A program made the position numbers and the translations under genes. Below are positions 47,665-61,925 of a DNA stretch of 64,000 nucleotides, piece after piece. Every line of letters begins with the position of its first letter. Position 1 is the stretch's first letter. Below the pieces are notes generated by a model that saw only the letters and a list, made by a program, of their open reading frames with translations, was not told the DNA's origin and made no database searches. Source of the DNA: Heterobasidion occidentale (Eukaryota; Basidiomycota; Agaricomycetes; Russulales; Bondarzewiaceae); contig JBCAQO010000005.1 in the NCBI GenBank assembly GCA_039111635.1, forward strand, positions 1,488,001 to 1,552,000, in the 5' to 3' direction.

Positions 47665-49600
47665 TCATTGCACGACCTTCAATCGCTCTGCCATGCCCTC
47701 CAAGAAAGCGAACCCATCCTTCGTCACATTCCGCCCCGCAGTTTTATCCGTGAGCGAGCCGAACTCGGCCACCAAGGCCGCAAGCGCCTTGTTATCCTGC
47801 GCCTTGCCCACGCCCTGACGCAACTGCCACAGCTTGTTCAGCCGCTCGCGGCCCTGTTGTAGGGGCTGCGTGTTCTCCGCGCTATCGACTGAGGCCCTGG
47901 TCTTGCCTGTCTTTGTGCGCGACGTGCGGAGGGGGACGATGAACACGGACGGGTCCACGAGCTGCTTGTGTAGTGCATCGAGGAACGCAAAGCCTTCTCG
48001 CGTGAGCGTTCGCGAGGTGTTGCTCTTCAAAAGTGTAGCGAATTCGGTGACAAGCCGAGCGAGAGCTTTGTTGTCCGTCGCATTCGATGCTTCTCTGGTT
48101 AGCTTATCCAGCTTTTCCGCTTTTGCATAACGGCGGACAATGGGAGGAATGTCCGAGCTGTCGCTGATGACGATCACATTCGTCGTATCCAATGCCGGTT
48201 TTTTTATTGGTTGCGCAGCATTTGGGATACCATTGTGTTTTGGTTGCCGGTGGGACACTTGTACGTTCTTCTTATCTCCTAGAACAGGTCGGTTCTCCAA
48301 CTTGAGACCCGCGAGATCTTGAAGGACCTTTTCGATCGCCTTGGAGTCATGCGCGCGAGCGCGCGCTGGCGGCTGCAATGATATTGAATCACACAAATCC
48401 GTCAATGTCGATGAAAACAACTCTCCATGGGCAACCCTCAAACAGCATTGAACACGACATACCTTCACTAAGGTTTCAGAAGGAGGCCAGATGAACGACT
48501 CTATATCATGGTATCCTGATTCTTGGGCAAGGTCGAGGAAGAGGTCTCTGCAATATGCGTAGTCTGGCTTCGCAGCAAACGTCAACCGGCGGCAGTACCG
48601 CAAGAAGTCCTCGAATTCGATCGGTAGTCCGCGACAGATGTCCTCTGGCAGTGCAGAGCGCTTCTGCCGCTTCAAGCGAGCATGTGCTGTCTCATCTCTG
48701 GGTACACCGTCTCTGGTCCACGAGAGTCCGTTGGGCGTCAGAAGGTGAATTAGAAGCAGAGCTGCAGCCTCGAGGTCGTCTCTCCGAGATGAAGCTAATA
48801 CAAGCCGTCAGCAAAATTGATGTCCATGCACATTGGGCAGTTTCAATCTCACCTTTTCCACGACAGTGCACGTTGACGCTGGAAAACCAATAATTACCAA
48901 TAAAAGCGTCGGGTTTGACATTTGCTATATGCTTTCTGGTCCTTAAATCGACATACGTCGTTGAGAATCCAAAGTCGATCATGTAGAGAATTTTCTCGTT
49001 CGGTTTAAGTCCCAGAGCGATATTTCCGAGCTGAATGTCGCGGTGCAAGACTCCGCGCGAGTGCATGAACTCCAATCGGGTGATCTTCACCAGAGCACAG
49101 CGTGTCAGCCAAGGAAAACATGGCGCAAAACGAACAGGACAGAGATGGACATGTACCAAAGATGGAAGGTAGGGAGAATGACGCCCAGAAGACTGACCAG
49201 CTGTACAGCGATTGAACACACGGTCCGCATATCCATAGTGGCCTTCCCATTCTCTCGATATATCTTGTCTAAGCTGTTCCCCAGTAAGTCGATGGCGAGG
49301 TAGTCATACTTTCCTTGCACTCCCGCTGTCCAGAGTCTCGGCATGCCAACGCCGCCCTGGAGAAGTGGATAGATCGCGCGCTCGCGGCAGTTGGTAGGGT
49401 ATTCGATGTCACGATCTTGTATTTTGAGGGCCACAGTGTGTCCAGACGTGTCATGGATATTTCGCGCTTCCCAGGTTGCGCCTGCATAACGAATCAGCAT
49501 GGACACGAGCATCGCGGTGATGAAAATAACACGCACCAGACACGCCCGAACCGAGCGGACGAATGAGGGCATAGTTGGCGATGCAATTCGGAAACGTCAT
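47665..49600 (-). CDS. CK1-like protein kinase with duplicated C-terminal module
   Basis: The start at 49600 gives MTFPNCIANYALIRPLGSGV; a GTGCGT intron joins in phase to SGATWEARNIHDTSGHTVAL, so the glycine loop GSGVSG and VALK lysine are intact. The catalytic loop at 49022-49045 is HRDIQLGN and the metal motif IDFGFSTTY is intact. ANVKPDAFIGNYWFSSVNVH and RRDDLEAAALLLIHLLTPNG are CK1-type. The changed residue is the lysine of HRDxKxxN, here Gln. FEDFLRYCRRLTFAAKPDYA ends the kinase domain. The C-terminal tail carries two related modules of about 55 residues with the shared core DNKALA-LV-EF and EGFAFL/DGFAFL. Such divergent CK1 kinases are numerous in agaricomycetes; substrates are unknown. 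Confidence 0.82.
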
Positions 49601-50776
49601 CGTGTTCCGGGACTAGAACAGTTACAAGCAGAAGTTTCGATGGTGCGATGCGGGATTAGGGTGTTCTCGTAGGCTCGAGTCAGCACGACGTCCGAGAGAC
49701 GCGTTCGCGCGCGTGTGTAGGTGTATGTGTGGGGCGTCGGAGGAAGATCTCAGATTCCTCGGGGCGATACTCTTTAGGTTTGACCAGATCCGAGTTCTTC
49801 AAGGTGGCGAAGTCGGTTGAGTGGTGAGTATGGTAGCGATTGGAAGCTAATAGGCGGGGGTGTGGAGGTTTGCAGCCTGAAAGCTTGCAAAGAGGCAGAT
49901 GATCACGGGATGTTCGAAGTGAGGGGCGTGATCGCGTTCTGCATTCGGAACCGACGAATCGGCGCGTGTGCGCTCTTATGCGACACACCGTAGGCGGCCG
50001 CCGTTGAAAAGACACTGTGAAACCAGAATCTGATACAGCGATAGGCCCCATGTCCTCTAGGGAGATCTTTTGTGATGCCAGGAATTGCGCTACCGAGATA
50101 CTCCTCCGTTTCTTCGGCCGTCACGGTCGTGTTGGCGCCTTTGTCGTATCGACACCGTATTCCAGGTACCCGCTGGGCGATGACAAGGACTTCACAGTAA
50201 CAGCATCTTGCTGGCCAAAACTTTCCACGAGATGCTGTTGGATTCGCCTCGGGGATGCAATCACTCCCCATCATATAAAAAGTTAAAAACACCAACTGGT
50301 AAGTATCTCTTATTAAATTTCTTTCTCTGAACGCGGTGTTTTCAATTTGATGCACTGGTATGATCGTAGTAAGTCTCATCGCTCCATCCGATGCCGCATG
50401 AACGATGGGTCGCATTTTGAGCTTTTAAACTGGAATGCGCCTCGAGCTGTTTCGAGGTGCTTGGTGTGAAGTGTTCACTTGAATTTTGTTTTTATCGTGA
50501 TCAGCTGTCCAGTCTCGAACAATGCTTGCGTCGTACACGCTCTGAAGCATTCTTGGGGCTTCACATGCTCACTCATATATACGTCGGGAGAGAAGTCCCG
50601 TCACTACTAAAGTTACATACGTCAAGTCGCCGAAGGTGAACTACACCAGAGTGAAGGGGTTGTATTTACCTCCTACGCCGTATACAAGATCTACTATTGT
50701 CCTACCGATACAGAGCCAAAAAAAAGACACAAACGCGACATCTCAAACTTGATACACACTAGGCAGACCCGCAGCT
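49601..50776. other. Intergenic: kinase upstream region
   Basis: 1.2 kb between the kinase start and the pyruvate decarboxylase stop, both on the minus strand. A 170-codon minus-strand frame at 49903-50415 has no recognisable domain, signal or neighbour homology, and I do not call it a gene. The interval should hold the kinase promoter. Confidence 0.4.
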
Positions 50777-53189
<2,413 letters not shown>

Positions 53190-54641
53190 CTTGTGCGTCG
53201 AGATGATTGAAAGGGGGGGTGATGAGATGGGATGAGGGAGTGGTGGTATTTATATGGAAGGAGGTCGTCGGGAGGAAAGGGATGACCGCCGGGATGAGCA
53301 GGACCTCCAGACTGGGCGAAAATGGGTCGAAAGCCGCGGCCTGTGCAGACGAGGCGTAGATCATCGTGCATTTTGGGAGAGCAAGGGCCTCGAATCCGAT
53401 TGACCTGGACACGACGTCACTCGGGTCACGTGTCTCTCCAACGCCAGCCGTCCTGGTTTCCCGACCGGCGACCACACTTATCGTTGCAGCTCGTCGCAGA
53501 CCCTCGGTACGTCTCGATGGACTATACTCACGCTTATAGGACGCGCTTTGCTTTGCTTGCAACAGCGAAGACAAAACCGCGACACGGCCTCGTGTAGGAA
53601 ACACAGATTGCACCTTCCATCGTCCGCGGGCTAATTATGGCGCAGGTTCTGGATGATGCTGGGACATTCTGGTGACATGAAAACTTAGGATCCCTCCCAT
53701 CTTACAACGTCACGATGTAAGTTACATCGTCGAGACCGCCCCAAATTTTTCGTGAGTCCGACATCGTGAGATCATCCGACCACAACCAATCTATCGCATC
53801 CTATCTACCCCCTTCTGCGACTTCCAGCACGACCTATGAAACATCCTGCGCTATCGCCATCAAAATCACACTCAGCCATTCGTCATCATCCCAACTTGAT
53901 ATGCCCTTCAACCCCCTCGCATACATCTTCCACAGGATTTATTAAAACACGTCCTTCATAGATAGTCGCGCGCTTTCATCGAGGCCATCACAGCATATCG
54001 GTTGTTCGTGCTCATACCCAGCTAAATCCGTTCAACATTCACTCTCTTAGCCTACATCGAACGGCCCATCGCGTGATATCAGGCAATGATCTTTGTCTTA
54101 ACACGGCTTCCTGATTGCAATGCCTGACGAACGCTCGCTCACCTCGTCTTTGACGGCCGCGCACAGCAGTGTGTCGTTGCTCCCTGCTCAATTGTGGAAT
54201 GGTCGTGGGATGATGTCGTCGTCGATCGTGCCCCGCTTGACACTGCACTTACTGGTCTTCACTGGTCTTGCTTTTTTGTTGCGTTGATCTTCTCTTCACT
54301 CTGTGAGAATAAGACATTGTTAGATAGATGTGCCATCCCCACCCTTCTCTAATGGAGATGCGGAACGTCTCAGACTACCAGCCTGGAAATTAGAAATCAC
54401 TTCTTTCTGAAGACGATGATGTATGGAATACAAGCACAGTGCATTATATACAGTGCTTCGACTGTAAAACATAAGGCCGTTGTCCGTGTAAGGAGGCTAG
54501 ATATCATGCAAAGACAGACACAACAGCCAGAGCTAAGATCCAGAAAGGAGGATAACAAGCTACATGCGGAGGTGAAAAGGGCATATTCGACGAAAAAAAT
54601 ACAAAGTTCAGCATATAATAACAACCAAAGATAAAAAGGAA
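53190..54641. other. Intergenic: pyruvate decarboxylase promoter region
   Basis: 1.45 kb of mostly non-coding sequence upstream of the decarboxylase, ending at the F-box stop. It contains pyrimidine-rich blocks, as in strong fungal promoters, between about 53800 and 53950. No gene or repeat was recognised. Confidence 0.45.
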
Positions 54642-56327
54642 TCAATGGAACCTCAACCGATCCCCCAACGCGTCCGATAACTCGATCTCATGATCATTGA
54701 GAAAGTTTGCACACCCGACGATAGCGACATCGTCCATAGGCGCTCCGTCGAAGACACCCCTGCCGATCGCGTCGTCCGTGGCGAGAACTCTGGATCGCAA
54801 GGCAGATACGATCGCTTTCCCGCTCAGCCTTTGACAGTTGTACAGCTCGAGGCTCTTCAGCTGCGGCAACGCGACCGAGCACCGATACCGTGGGGTCCCG
54901 CTCTCCTCGTCCCAACCCATAGGCCACCCGCCATTATCCTCATCTGACCACGGTGTAGTCCAGGGCGAAAGCATCTGCATGACGCGATCCGCCATGTCCG
55001 ATGCGACAATGCGAAATTCTTCGAGAGAGGATGCGCGCTCGAACAACCATCGGAAATCCTTCGTCCGCATGTCGGCGTAATCCATCTCGAGTACGCGGAG
55101 GGGTGGGTCACAGCGCTGGAAGAGGCTGCGCAGTCCCATGCCTGTCGCGTGGTCGCTGTATGGTGACTGAGAAAAGTCGCCTTCGTCGTCGCTATCGCCA
55201 TCTTCATGGACGTCATCGTATTCGCCCTCATCAGTGTCGGGATGAAGAATGATGGTATGTATGGGTATAGGTGAGGGAGGCCCCATATCAAGGAAGGCGG
55301 TTGAAGTGGACTGCCATGTCCGTCGACGCGATTCGGTCGCTGGTGCCAAGGTGCCTCGCTTTCGTCGCCGACGTGAGGAGTATAGATTATAGATAGGGAA
55401 ACTGAAGTCAACGTTCAGATGTTCGAGGTAAAGTTCCTTCAAGTTCGGCGTGTCAATGTACGACAGGATAGTGCGCGTGCAGAGCGTGCTGTGCAATACG
55501 AGAGAGCGAAGGCGAGGAAGAAAAGGGACAGGCGGCGGTCGCTCAAAGTCTTCGGGTCGTATCACGGCTTGAAACATGCTACCCGTGAAAGAGAGGAACT
55601 CGAGCACTGGACAAGTAGTCAGAAACTGGAGGAAATCGATAGGATTGATCTTTAAGACGAAGGGGGATGTAGGCTTCTCCTGAATGAACAGGGATACGAA
55701 GCGGAGGGGGTTGAACAGGGCTAGCGGTAGCCGCGAGAGCGAGATGTCCATGAAGAGGAGGTTCGACTTTAGCGGAGTGGGGTGTGGTTTGAAAGTGCGG
55801 GATGCGATCTGATCTTCTGTAGATGCCTGATCACCCACAAGGGCCTGCTGCCCTGAGTCTACACTGATATCCAACTGTTCAAGTCTCGGCTCGCCAGTCC
55901 CTGCTTTCCAGAACTCACGAAAATGAACGTGCTCTACTCTGTTCCCCTCGATAGTGCAAGACCTCCATCGATTGAGATGGGGAAGAAATGGCGAGAGAAA
56001 TGGCAAGAGATTGTCTCGGTTAGAGATAGAGATGTCGACATCGAACTGAAGGCTCCGTGATCGAAGAAGGAATGCCTGAGAAAGACCGATAGAGTGCCCC
56101 ATCGTCACTTGCGAGTCATCGAGAACAATCCATTGAAAGATACGTGGCGAAAAATTCATGATCTCTTTCCACCGGTGGCATATCCTCCCTAGAATGATGG
56201 GAGTGAGTGCAGTTTCATGCGCGCAGTAGACAAAGATTTCGATGAGTATTTCGACTGGGAGGCGATCAATGGGCGAAGTGTTCTCGCGAGTCCTGAGCCA
56301 GTAAATTTGGGACCGGAGGGCATCCAT
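54642..56327 (-). CDS. F-box protein with leucine-rich C-terminal region
   Basis: A single open frame of 561 codons, unusual here because no intron is needed. The start gives MDALRSQIYWLRTRENTSPI. The F-box is near residues 19-60: IDRLPVEILIEIFVYCAHET, LGRICHRWKEIMNFSPRIFQ, WIVLDD, the common basidiomycete form. F-box proteins bind Skp1 in SCF ubiquitin ligases. The rest has irregular leucine-rich segments (LRSLVLHSTLCTRTILSYID, LKELYLEHLNVDFSF, LKSLELYNCQRLSGKAIVSA) and an acidic insertion (EGEYDDVHEDGDSDDEGDF). Mushroom genomes contain hundreds of such genes, mostly fast-evolving and uncharacterised. The target is unknown. It is divergent from eS19. Confidence 0.85.
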   Translation of the reverse strand: MDALRSQIYWLRTRENTSPIDRLPVEILIEIFVYCAHETALTPIILGRICHRWKEIMNFSPRIFQWIVLDDSQVTMGHSIGLSQAFLLRSRSLQFDVDISISNRDNLLPFLSPFLPHLNRWRSCTIEGNRVEHVHFREFWKAGTGEPRLEQLDISVDSGQQALVGDQASTEDQIASRTFKPHPTPLKSNLLFMDISLSRLPLALFNPLRFVSLFIQEKPTSPFVLKINPIDFLQFLTTCPVLEFLSFTGSMFQAVIRPEDFERPPPVPFLPRLRSLVLHSTLCTRTILSYIDTPNLKELYLEHLNVDFSFPIYNLYSSRRRRKRGTLAPATESRRRTWQSTSTAFLDMGPPSPIPIHTIILHPDTDEGEYDDVHEDGDSDDEGDFSQSPYSDHATGMGLRSLFQRCDPPLRVLEMDYADMRTKDFRWLFERASSLEEFRIVASDMADRVMQMLSPWTTPWSDEDNGGWPMGWDEESGTPRYRCSVALPQLKSLELYNCQRLSGKAIVSALRSRVLATDDAIGRGVFDGAPMDDVAIVGCANFLNDHEIELSDALGDRLRFH

Positions 56328-57117
56328 AGGAGCAAAATTGAGAGCAACAAGCGACGAACCCTACGGCCTGTGTGTTATGTGGAGTGTGAGTGTGCATGAG
56401 CATCGTGAGAAAATCACCAGCCTCGCGCCTGGGGGCTTAAACGAAACATGTTGATATTGTAGCCAGTGGAACAAAGAACATTGCACAACTTCGCGGCTGG
56501 TCGAAGCGAGGTAGAGCACAGAGATGCGTCTCCCCAAATTCACGGCCGGGCCAGTTTCTAAGACCAGAAGGGATCGCAAGGTAAGTGTAAAAGAGTCCCT
56601 AGAGGCGAAGGGAAACACTGATCCCAGATTGTTTCAATAATCCGACTCCCACTTTTCAGTGGGATGGATATGTTTATTTCGACTGTGTGCTGGAAGGACA
56701 TGAAGTCGCCTTCATAAGCCTTCATATCGGTTTCTCCAGGTCTCTCCAACTAACTCGTACAACCCTATTAGTCATATACCATTCTCCCACGCGCCTGTGC
56801 GCGAACCCGGCGCGCAACCGTCCGCAGATCCTGAAAACATACCGATGTCGCGCTATATACTTACAGCCAATGGTCCTGGGTTTGAGAATGTCATGATGAA
56901 CTCAAAATATGCAAAAGTGTGTTGACGCTAGCCTAGTTGTGAGCGTCATCTGCACGAAGCGCAAACCATTAATTACATAATCTCAGAACTGCATAGGAGC
57001 GGCTGCTGACTTTGAACTCAGATTTGAACTCTAATCGCCCATACCGCACAACGCCCTCATCGTCGCGCCCGCCGCTCTCCGCGCTCATCCCCAAGATCCC
57101 CATTCTCGCCATTCAAA
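56328..57117. promoter_or_regulatory. Divergent region, F-box gene / eS19
   Basis: 790 bases between outward-facing starts. The last part before 57118 is pyrimidine-rich (CTCCGCGCTCATCCC type), as expected near a ribosomal-protein transcription start. No TATA box was recognised at the usual spacing. Confidence 0.45.
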
Positions 57118-57706
57118 ATGCCCGGTGTACGTGATATCAGGTCAGTACGGCTGTAAATTCTCCAGATCTCGTTTCACATGAATGTATGCAGCGCGGAAGC
57201 TTTCATTACCGCATACGCCTCCCACCTCAAGCGTTCGGGCAAGCTCGAGGTGCCCACTTGGGTTGACATTGTCAAGACAGGTGCCTACAAAGAACTCGCC
57301 CCTTACGACCCCGACTGGTACTACGTCCGTTCAGGTTTGGCTCTTTGTTCCTCACATGTCGCAGACTTTGATTCAACACTATATTCCTTTCTTTTTAGCT
57401 GCTGTCGCACGGCATATCTACCTTCGCAAAGATGTTGGAATTGGTGCCCTGACAAAGCTCCATGGTGGCCGCAACCGTCGCGGAAACCGTCCCTCACACC
57501 ACGGCGATGCGTCTGCCTCTGTGCAGCGCAAGGTTTGCCAGTCTCTCGAGAAGATTGGTGTCCTCGAGAAGTCCGCAAACGGTGGCCGGAGAATCAGCCA
57601 GGATGGCCAGCGGGACTTGGACCGGATTGCGACCGCCGTTGTTGAGGCAGAGCGGGAGGAGGCTGATGAAGACGAGGAGGAGGTCGAGGAGGAGGATGAA
57701 GAGTAG
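57118..57706 (+). CDS. RPS19: Small-subunit ribosomal protein eS19
   Basis: eS19 is a head protein of the 40S subunit needed for 18S rRNA maturation. The ATG at 57118 gives MPGVRDIS; a first intron (GTCAGT donor after 57140) leads to [46 protein letters not shown]. After a second intron come [60 protein letters not shown] and [20 protein letters not shown]. All core motifs are present. The protein ends with an acidic tail [20 protein letters not shown], about 20 residues beyond the usual C-terminus of animal or yeast eS19. Intron-rich short first exon is typical of fungal ribosomal protein genes. Confidence 0.95.
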
Positions 57707-58197
57707 AGTTCGAGCGACTCGTTCGGGCATGAGTCACCAGGTGGCGTATGGTTCTACACGGCCCTCTCATCTTTTTTATCACTGTATGACCACATGCGCC
57801 TCACCCAAAATATGGCATTAGCTTTCTCTATTAATCAGGGTCATTTTTCCGTCTGACGCCCAGGTAGGATGCCCACCGTCCACTGGCCTGCTGGGGAGAA
57901 TCCGATTTTGTCACAGCCGATTGGAGACACCTTTCTCACTCGGATTAGCAGTGGATTTAGGTACCGTAAAGTCGTCGGCGATAACGCCATAGAAAAATGA
58001 CACCTGTTCGGCTATTCTCCTCTCAGATGTAGCGTTCATAATTGGGAGAGGAACTCTTCTCAAAACGAGCTGACCTTGATTTTGTCTTTTTGGGTCGTGT
58101 TCTCTCCGAATCTCATTCCATCATCTAGGCACTAGTCCAGACTGTTAACAAAGATTTACAGATACCCACCTGTACCCAATCGACTACAATAAGCGTT
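57707..58197. other. Convergent gap eS19 / RdRP
   Basis: 491 bases between convergent stops, presumably two 3' UTRs. No gene was recognised. Confidence 0.45.
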
Positions 58198-61100
58198 TTA
58201 CCAGCCAAACTGGCTTCTCTCGTGCTCAATAGCTCTGATGTCCTCGAAGATTTCCCCCAACGCAATCCATCCAAAACTCTTCGCTCCAAATGACGTTTCC
58301 TCTGATCGCGATACCATCCATGCCGCCCAGGCACGATGCAGCGATTCTTCGTCTGTGGTGTTCTCCTCTCCCTCCAATCGCTGCTTAGTTTCTTTGACGA
58401 GGACACTCGTTTGTTCGCGCAAACTGGCCATCGCCTCCTTCCTTCTCTTCTTTTGTGGACACTTCGCCACGATAGTCCCAACCACCGCTTCTTCCTCTGT
58501 CAACATGGCCCCGCGATAATTGGAAACGGTGTTAGCAGCACATATGCTCTGCAAATCCCGGGCGTAAGTATTGAAAATTTCGATCGCAGACTCCAGATAG
58601 TTGTGATCGGGCTCGAGGCTATCGATGAACGCCGTGATTCGATTTGATATCGCGAGATGGAGATGATCTTCATTGTCTCGGAGAGACAGTTGCTCGAGGA
58701 CTGTCTCCAACGATGTCTCACGGTCAGGGTCCAGATGCCGTCGCGCCAAACGTCCTGCTTGCTTTGCGTCCTCTAAAGCCGGCAGGTCAATCTTGCGGAA
58801 CAGCTTTCCGATAGCCTTTTGGCTCAAGTAGAAATCCGCCGAGGATTCCGCGTCGACTGTCTCGGGTGCGTTCCAGTCTGGCCTTGCATTGAACAAGTAC
58901 CTTGGGATCTTGTCGAGAGGAACTGGCTGTCCGCTCTTTGGAAAATCCACTGCGTCGCTGTGGATTTGACCCAGTTTCAGGCATGCAGGATCGAAGATGC
59001 TTTGTTGGCTTTGGTCAGCGATCACTAGCCAAGTCATCGCGACTAGACCAAGAATCTGACGAAACGGAGCTCGACAATGAGCATCTGGGTGAACAGAGAG
59101 ATTGGAGACGCACATCACTATTCACGTAGTCGGCCACAAAGTCGGCAATATCGTCTATTGTACTCGGGCGATCGAGAAGTTTTTTGGGCGCGGGGTCGTA
59201 AGCTGCCGGCTCATAATTCACAAGATGCAGTAGCTCTGGCATTGCCGTAACATTGTACAAGTCACCATCCAGATCGCCACCTCCTAAGTAAGAAGGCAAA
59301 GGTCGGTCGCCTTATATATCGGAATGTATGAATAACTGTCTGTCAATTATTTAAGGCAGAAGCACACACCTTTGACAGAGAAGACAACAGTGTTCGCGAG
59401 CGATTCCTTCTCGAATGGGGATCCTGGTGGGGGGCGGCCAATGGCCCTCACAATTTGTACATCGCCAGGATGGATGGTGGGTGATCTTGAAATGAGAACT
59501 GGTCCATCCAGGTAGAACTTGGAGCCATTTTGAGGATGTATGCAAACGAACACTTCCTTTTCCTCAAGGTACCCGTGGATGTCAGCCACACCGACCAAGG
59601 TATAGCCGTTTGGAACAGGGATCCTCGCGTGTTGTTTCAAGTCACGGAGAATGTGATGCTTCCCGAACTCCAGCATCTGCTGATAAAATCCATCGTCGCT
59701 GAGCTGATTTATGCCGAGTTTCGAGAGACTGAGAAGGATAGAAGTAAAACGATAAGATGCTCCCAGGCCGAACTGATCAAACATTTTGGCCGATGCCTCC
59801 AGTGATTCTGCGGACTGTTCGACATAGTCGACAGCATCATTCTGCAGATTCTCAAAGACGGAGTACGGGACACCCAGGCCCTCGAGTATCATGATCAGGG
59901 GCCGATTGAGGTAATATTTACTCGGCTGTGTAAACGAGGAGGCGATCTCGACCCCGAGAGTGTTCGGGTCTTCAAATTTGATCATGGAAGGGCGCAGGCA
60001 GATCGCACGCCCAGAGAGCCTGTGGTCGACACTGATCATTCCCTTTGATCCTTGAAAGCGGATTTGGAACGCTGACGGGTAAGGCACGGCACGACGTGCA
60101 GACCGTTTTCGTCGCCGTTGTAGCTCCTTCCAGATTCCGCGGGCCAGTTCCTTAGACATTGTTCCGACACCATCCGTAAAGCACCATTTGCCCATCGTGA
60201 TGTCGTCAATGGTCATGATCTCTTCCACCTCAACCAGCACGGAAGGATCGGTGGCTGTGAATGCCTGCGAGATCCTGGCTCCGTAGCGAGCTGGGCACCT
60301 GATCAAATCCCGATCAAAGGAAAGGTTGTCGAACTTTCCTATGCGGTCGATGATGGTTTGGGGACTGAGTCGCGTGCTATTTGGGTCGTGACGCACAAAC
60401 CACACTGTGTGAGATTTGAGTGCGGATTGTGAATACCCAAGGAAACGAAAGTCGCGACCCGCGACCGAGAGTCCTTGATGCAGGATTTTGTTTATCCATA
60501 TGTTGATGAATGCTGACCCGTCTACCTCCCTGTCATGCTGGTATTGAAGTCCATTCTCGTCAATAAAACTGACGCGAATGAAGCTGTCGTGGTCCTGGGA
60601 ATACATTCGCATGATCCGGTTCGAGCGGTCTGGTAAAGGTCCTACGAGCTGTATGGTGGTCGGTGTCACGGAGACATTGTAGCTGTAGAAAAGGTCGCCG
60701 GAGGGAGGTCGTTTCGATGACAAGGGACGAGAGGACGTTAAGAATTCACGTTCGCAGCGAACATATAAGTCTTTAAATGTTCCGCCAGTATCATAGCTGC
60801 CTTCTGGATTCCATAAAGACTGCTTGGCCTGGACACCGAAATATTGCAACACATCGGCGGCAAGAGCATCACCACTCGAATCGATGAGGCTGTCGATGCG
60901 GTGCCGAATCGACAAAATTTCTTTCAAGTCGGCCGACAGCGCTCGTGAGATGGCCTCCACCTGAAATGCTACTTTCCAATCCAATTTCCGTATCCAAGAA
61001 TAATAAGAGTCCAGTCTGTCTTGGGAAAATAGATCACGGTGAACGACCATGGGCAGAACATCCTTCGGGGCGCGAAGATGGACCAGCCTAGCAAGACGCC

Positions 61101-61925
61101 TGAAGTCCTGTAATCCATGTCGGCTGTGACAAACAACACGTATGGCCAAGGACGCATAGGGAAGAACGCGCCTATAATCCGGATCATCAAATAGATAAAG
61201 CCCTCGCTTTCGCTTAGTCTTTGTCTGCCCCAAGAGTTCTTCCATCGCAGATATTAGTCCGTGTTCGAATTTCGGATGGGATAGCAAGGAAAAAAAATGG
61301 CGGGTTCGTTGACGTTATCGATACCAGTTGCAATCCAGGAGACCTGAGAAATGTGGATAACTAGTGAATTTTCGGTGAGAAATTCCGCGGCCTTGATGCG
61401 GATCTGTCGGGTTTGTGCCGAGAAATTCAGTTCGCAACGATCTAAAAAGGTCTTCTCCCATTCGACGGACAGACACCCGTCTCGTGTTTCCCAACCGAAT
61501 TGTATGCTTTTGATGGGAATCGAACTTCTTTGCAGCTCGTTCGTCAAAGCTTGCCTCTCTTGCAAGACAACAGGGTCTTGATATGGAAGGCGCTGAATCC
61601 TTTCGAGGACATGAGTTTGGACTCCATGTTTGCTCGGCGCGAAGCTGAGTGTTTTTCCGAGCAGGCGAATGGGCCATCGAGGAGGCTGGCCTCCACAATC
61701 CTGTAGGAATTTTTGGCCAATTTCCACTGACGGGACGGTCAACGCGCCAATTCCGCGATGGCTTTGCCGAGAAACCCCGTTTCTTGACGGAAATAATCGG
61801 ACGTCGAAATTTGCGTACGACGCAGAATAATGCTCGTATGAGCTACTGTGGAGCACTCCGGCAATTGCTTGCCGCAGCTGAATTTCGGTCGTGTTGAAAT
61901 TGACATTGGCGATGAAAATCTCCAT
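58198..61925 (-). CDS. Cellular RNA-dependent RNA polymerase (RNA silencing), frame-disrupted
   Basis: Cellular RdRPs such as Neurospora QDE-1 and SAD-1 make double-stranded RNA for RNA interference. The start at 61925 gives MEIFIANVNFNTTEIQLRQA, a likely RRM-like N-terminal domain (IANVNF resembles RNP2). The RdRP core includes VWFVRHDPNSTRLS, CPARYGARISQAFTATDPSV, GKWCFTDGVGTMSKELARGI, PSAFQIRFQGSKGMISVDHR, VYLEEKEVFVCIHPQNG-like sequence, HPGDVQIVRAIGRPPPGSP, and after a GTGTGT intron PSYLGGGDLDGDLYNV. The catalytic DLDGD is at 59261-59275. The C-terminal part is helical. The first and second exons are out of frame across an A8 run at 61290-61297; one more base would join FF to LLSHPKFEHGL. 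Confidence 0.9.

Noticed and set aside
49903..50415. 170-codon minus-strand frame upstream of pyruvate decarboxylase
   Set aside because: No recognisable domain, signal peptide or conserved motif; composition does not resemble neighbouring exons. It could be a small orphan, but I cannot support it.
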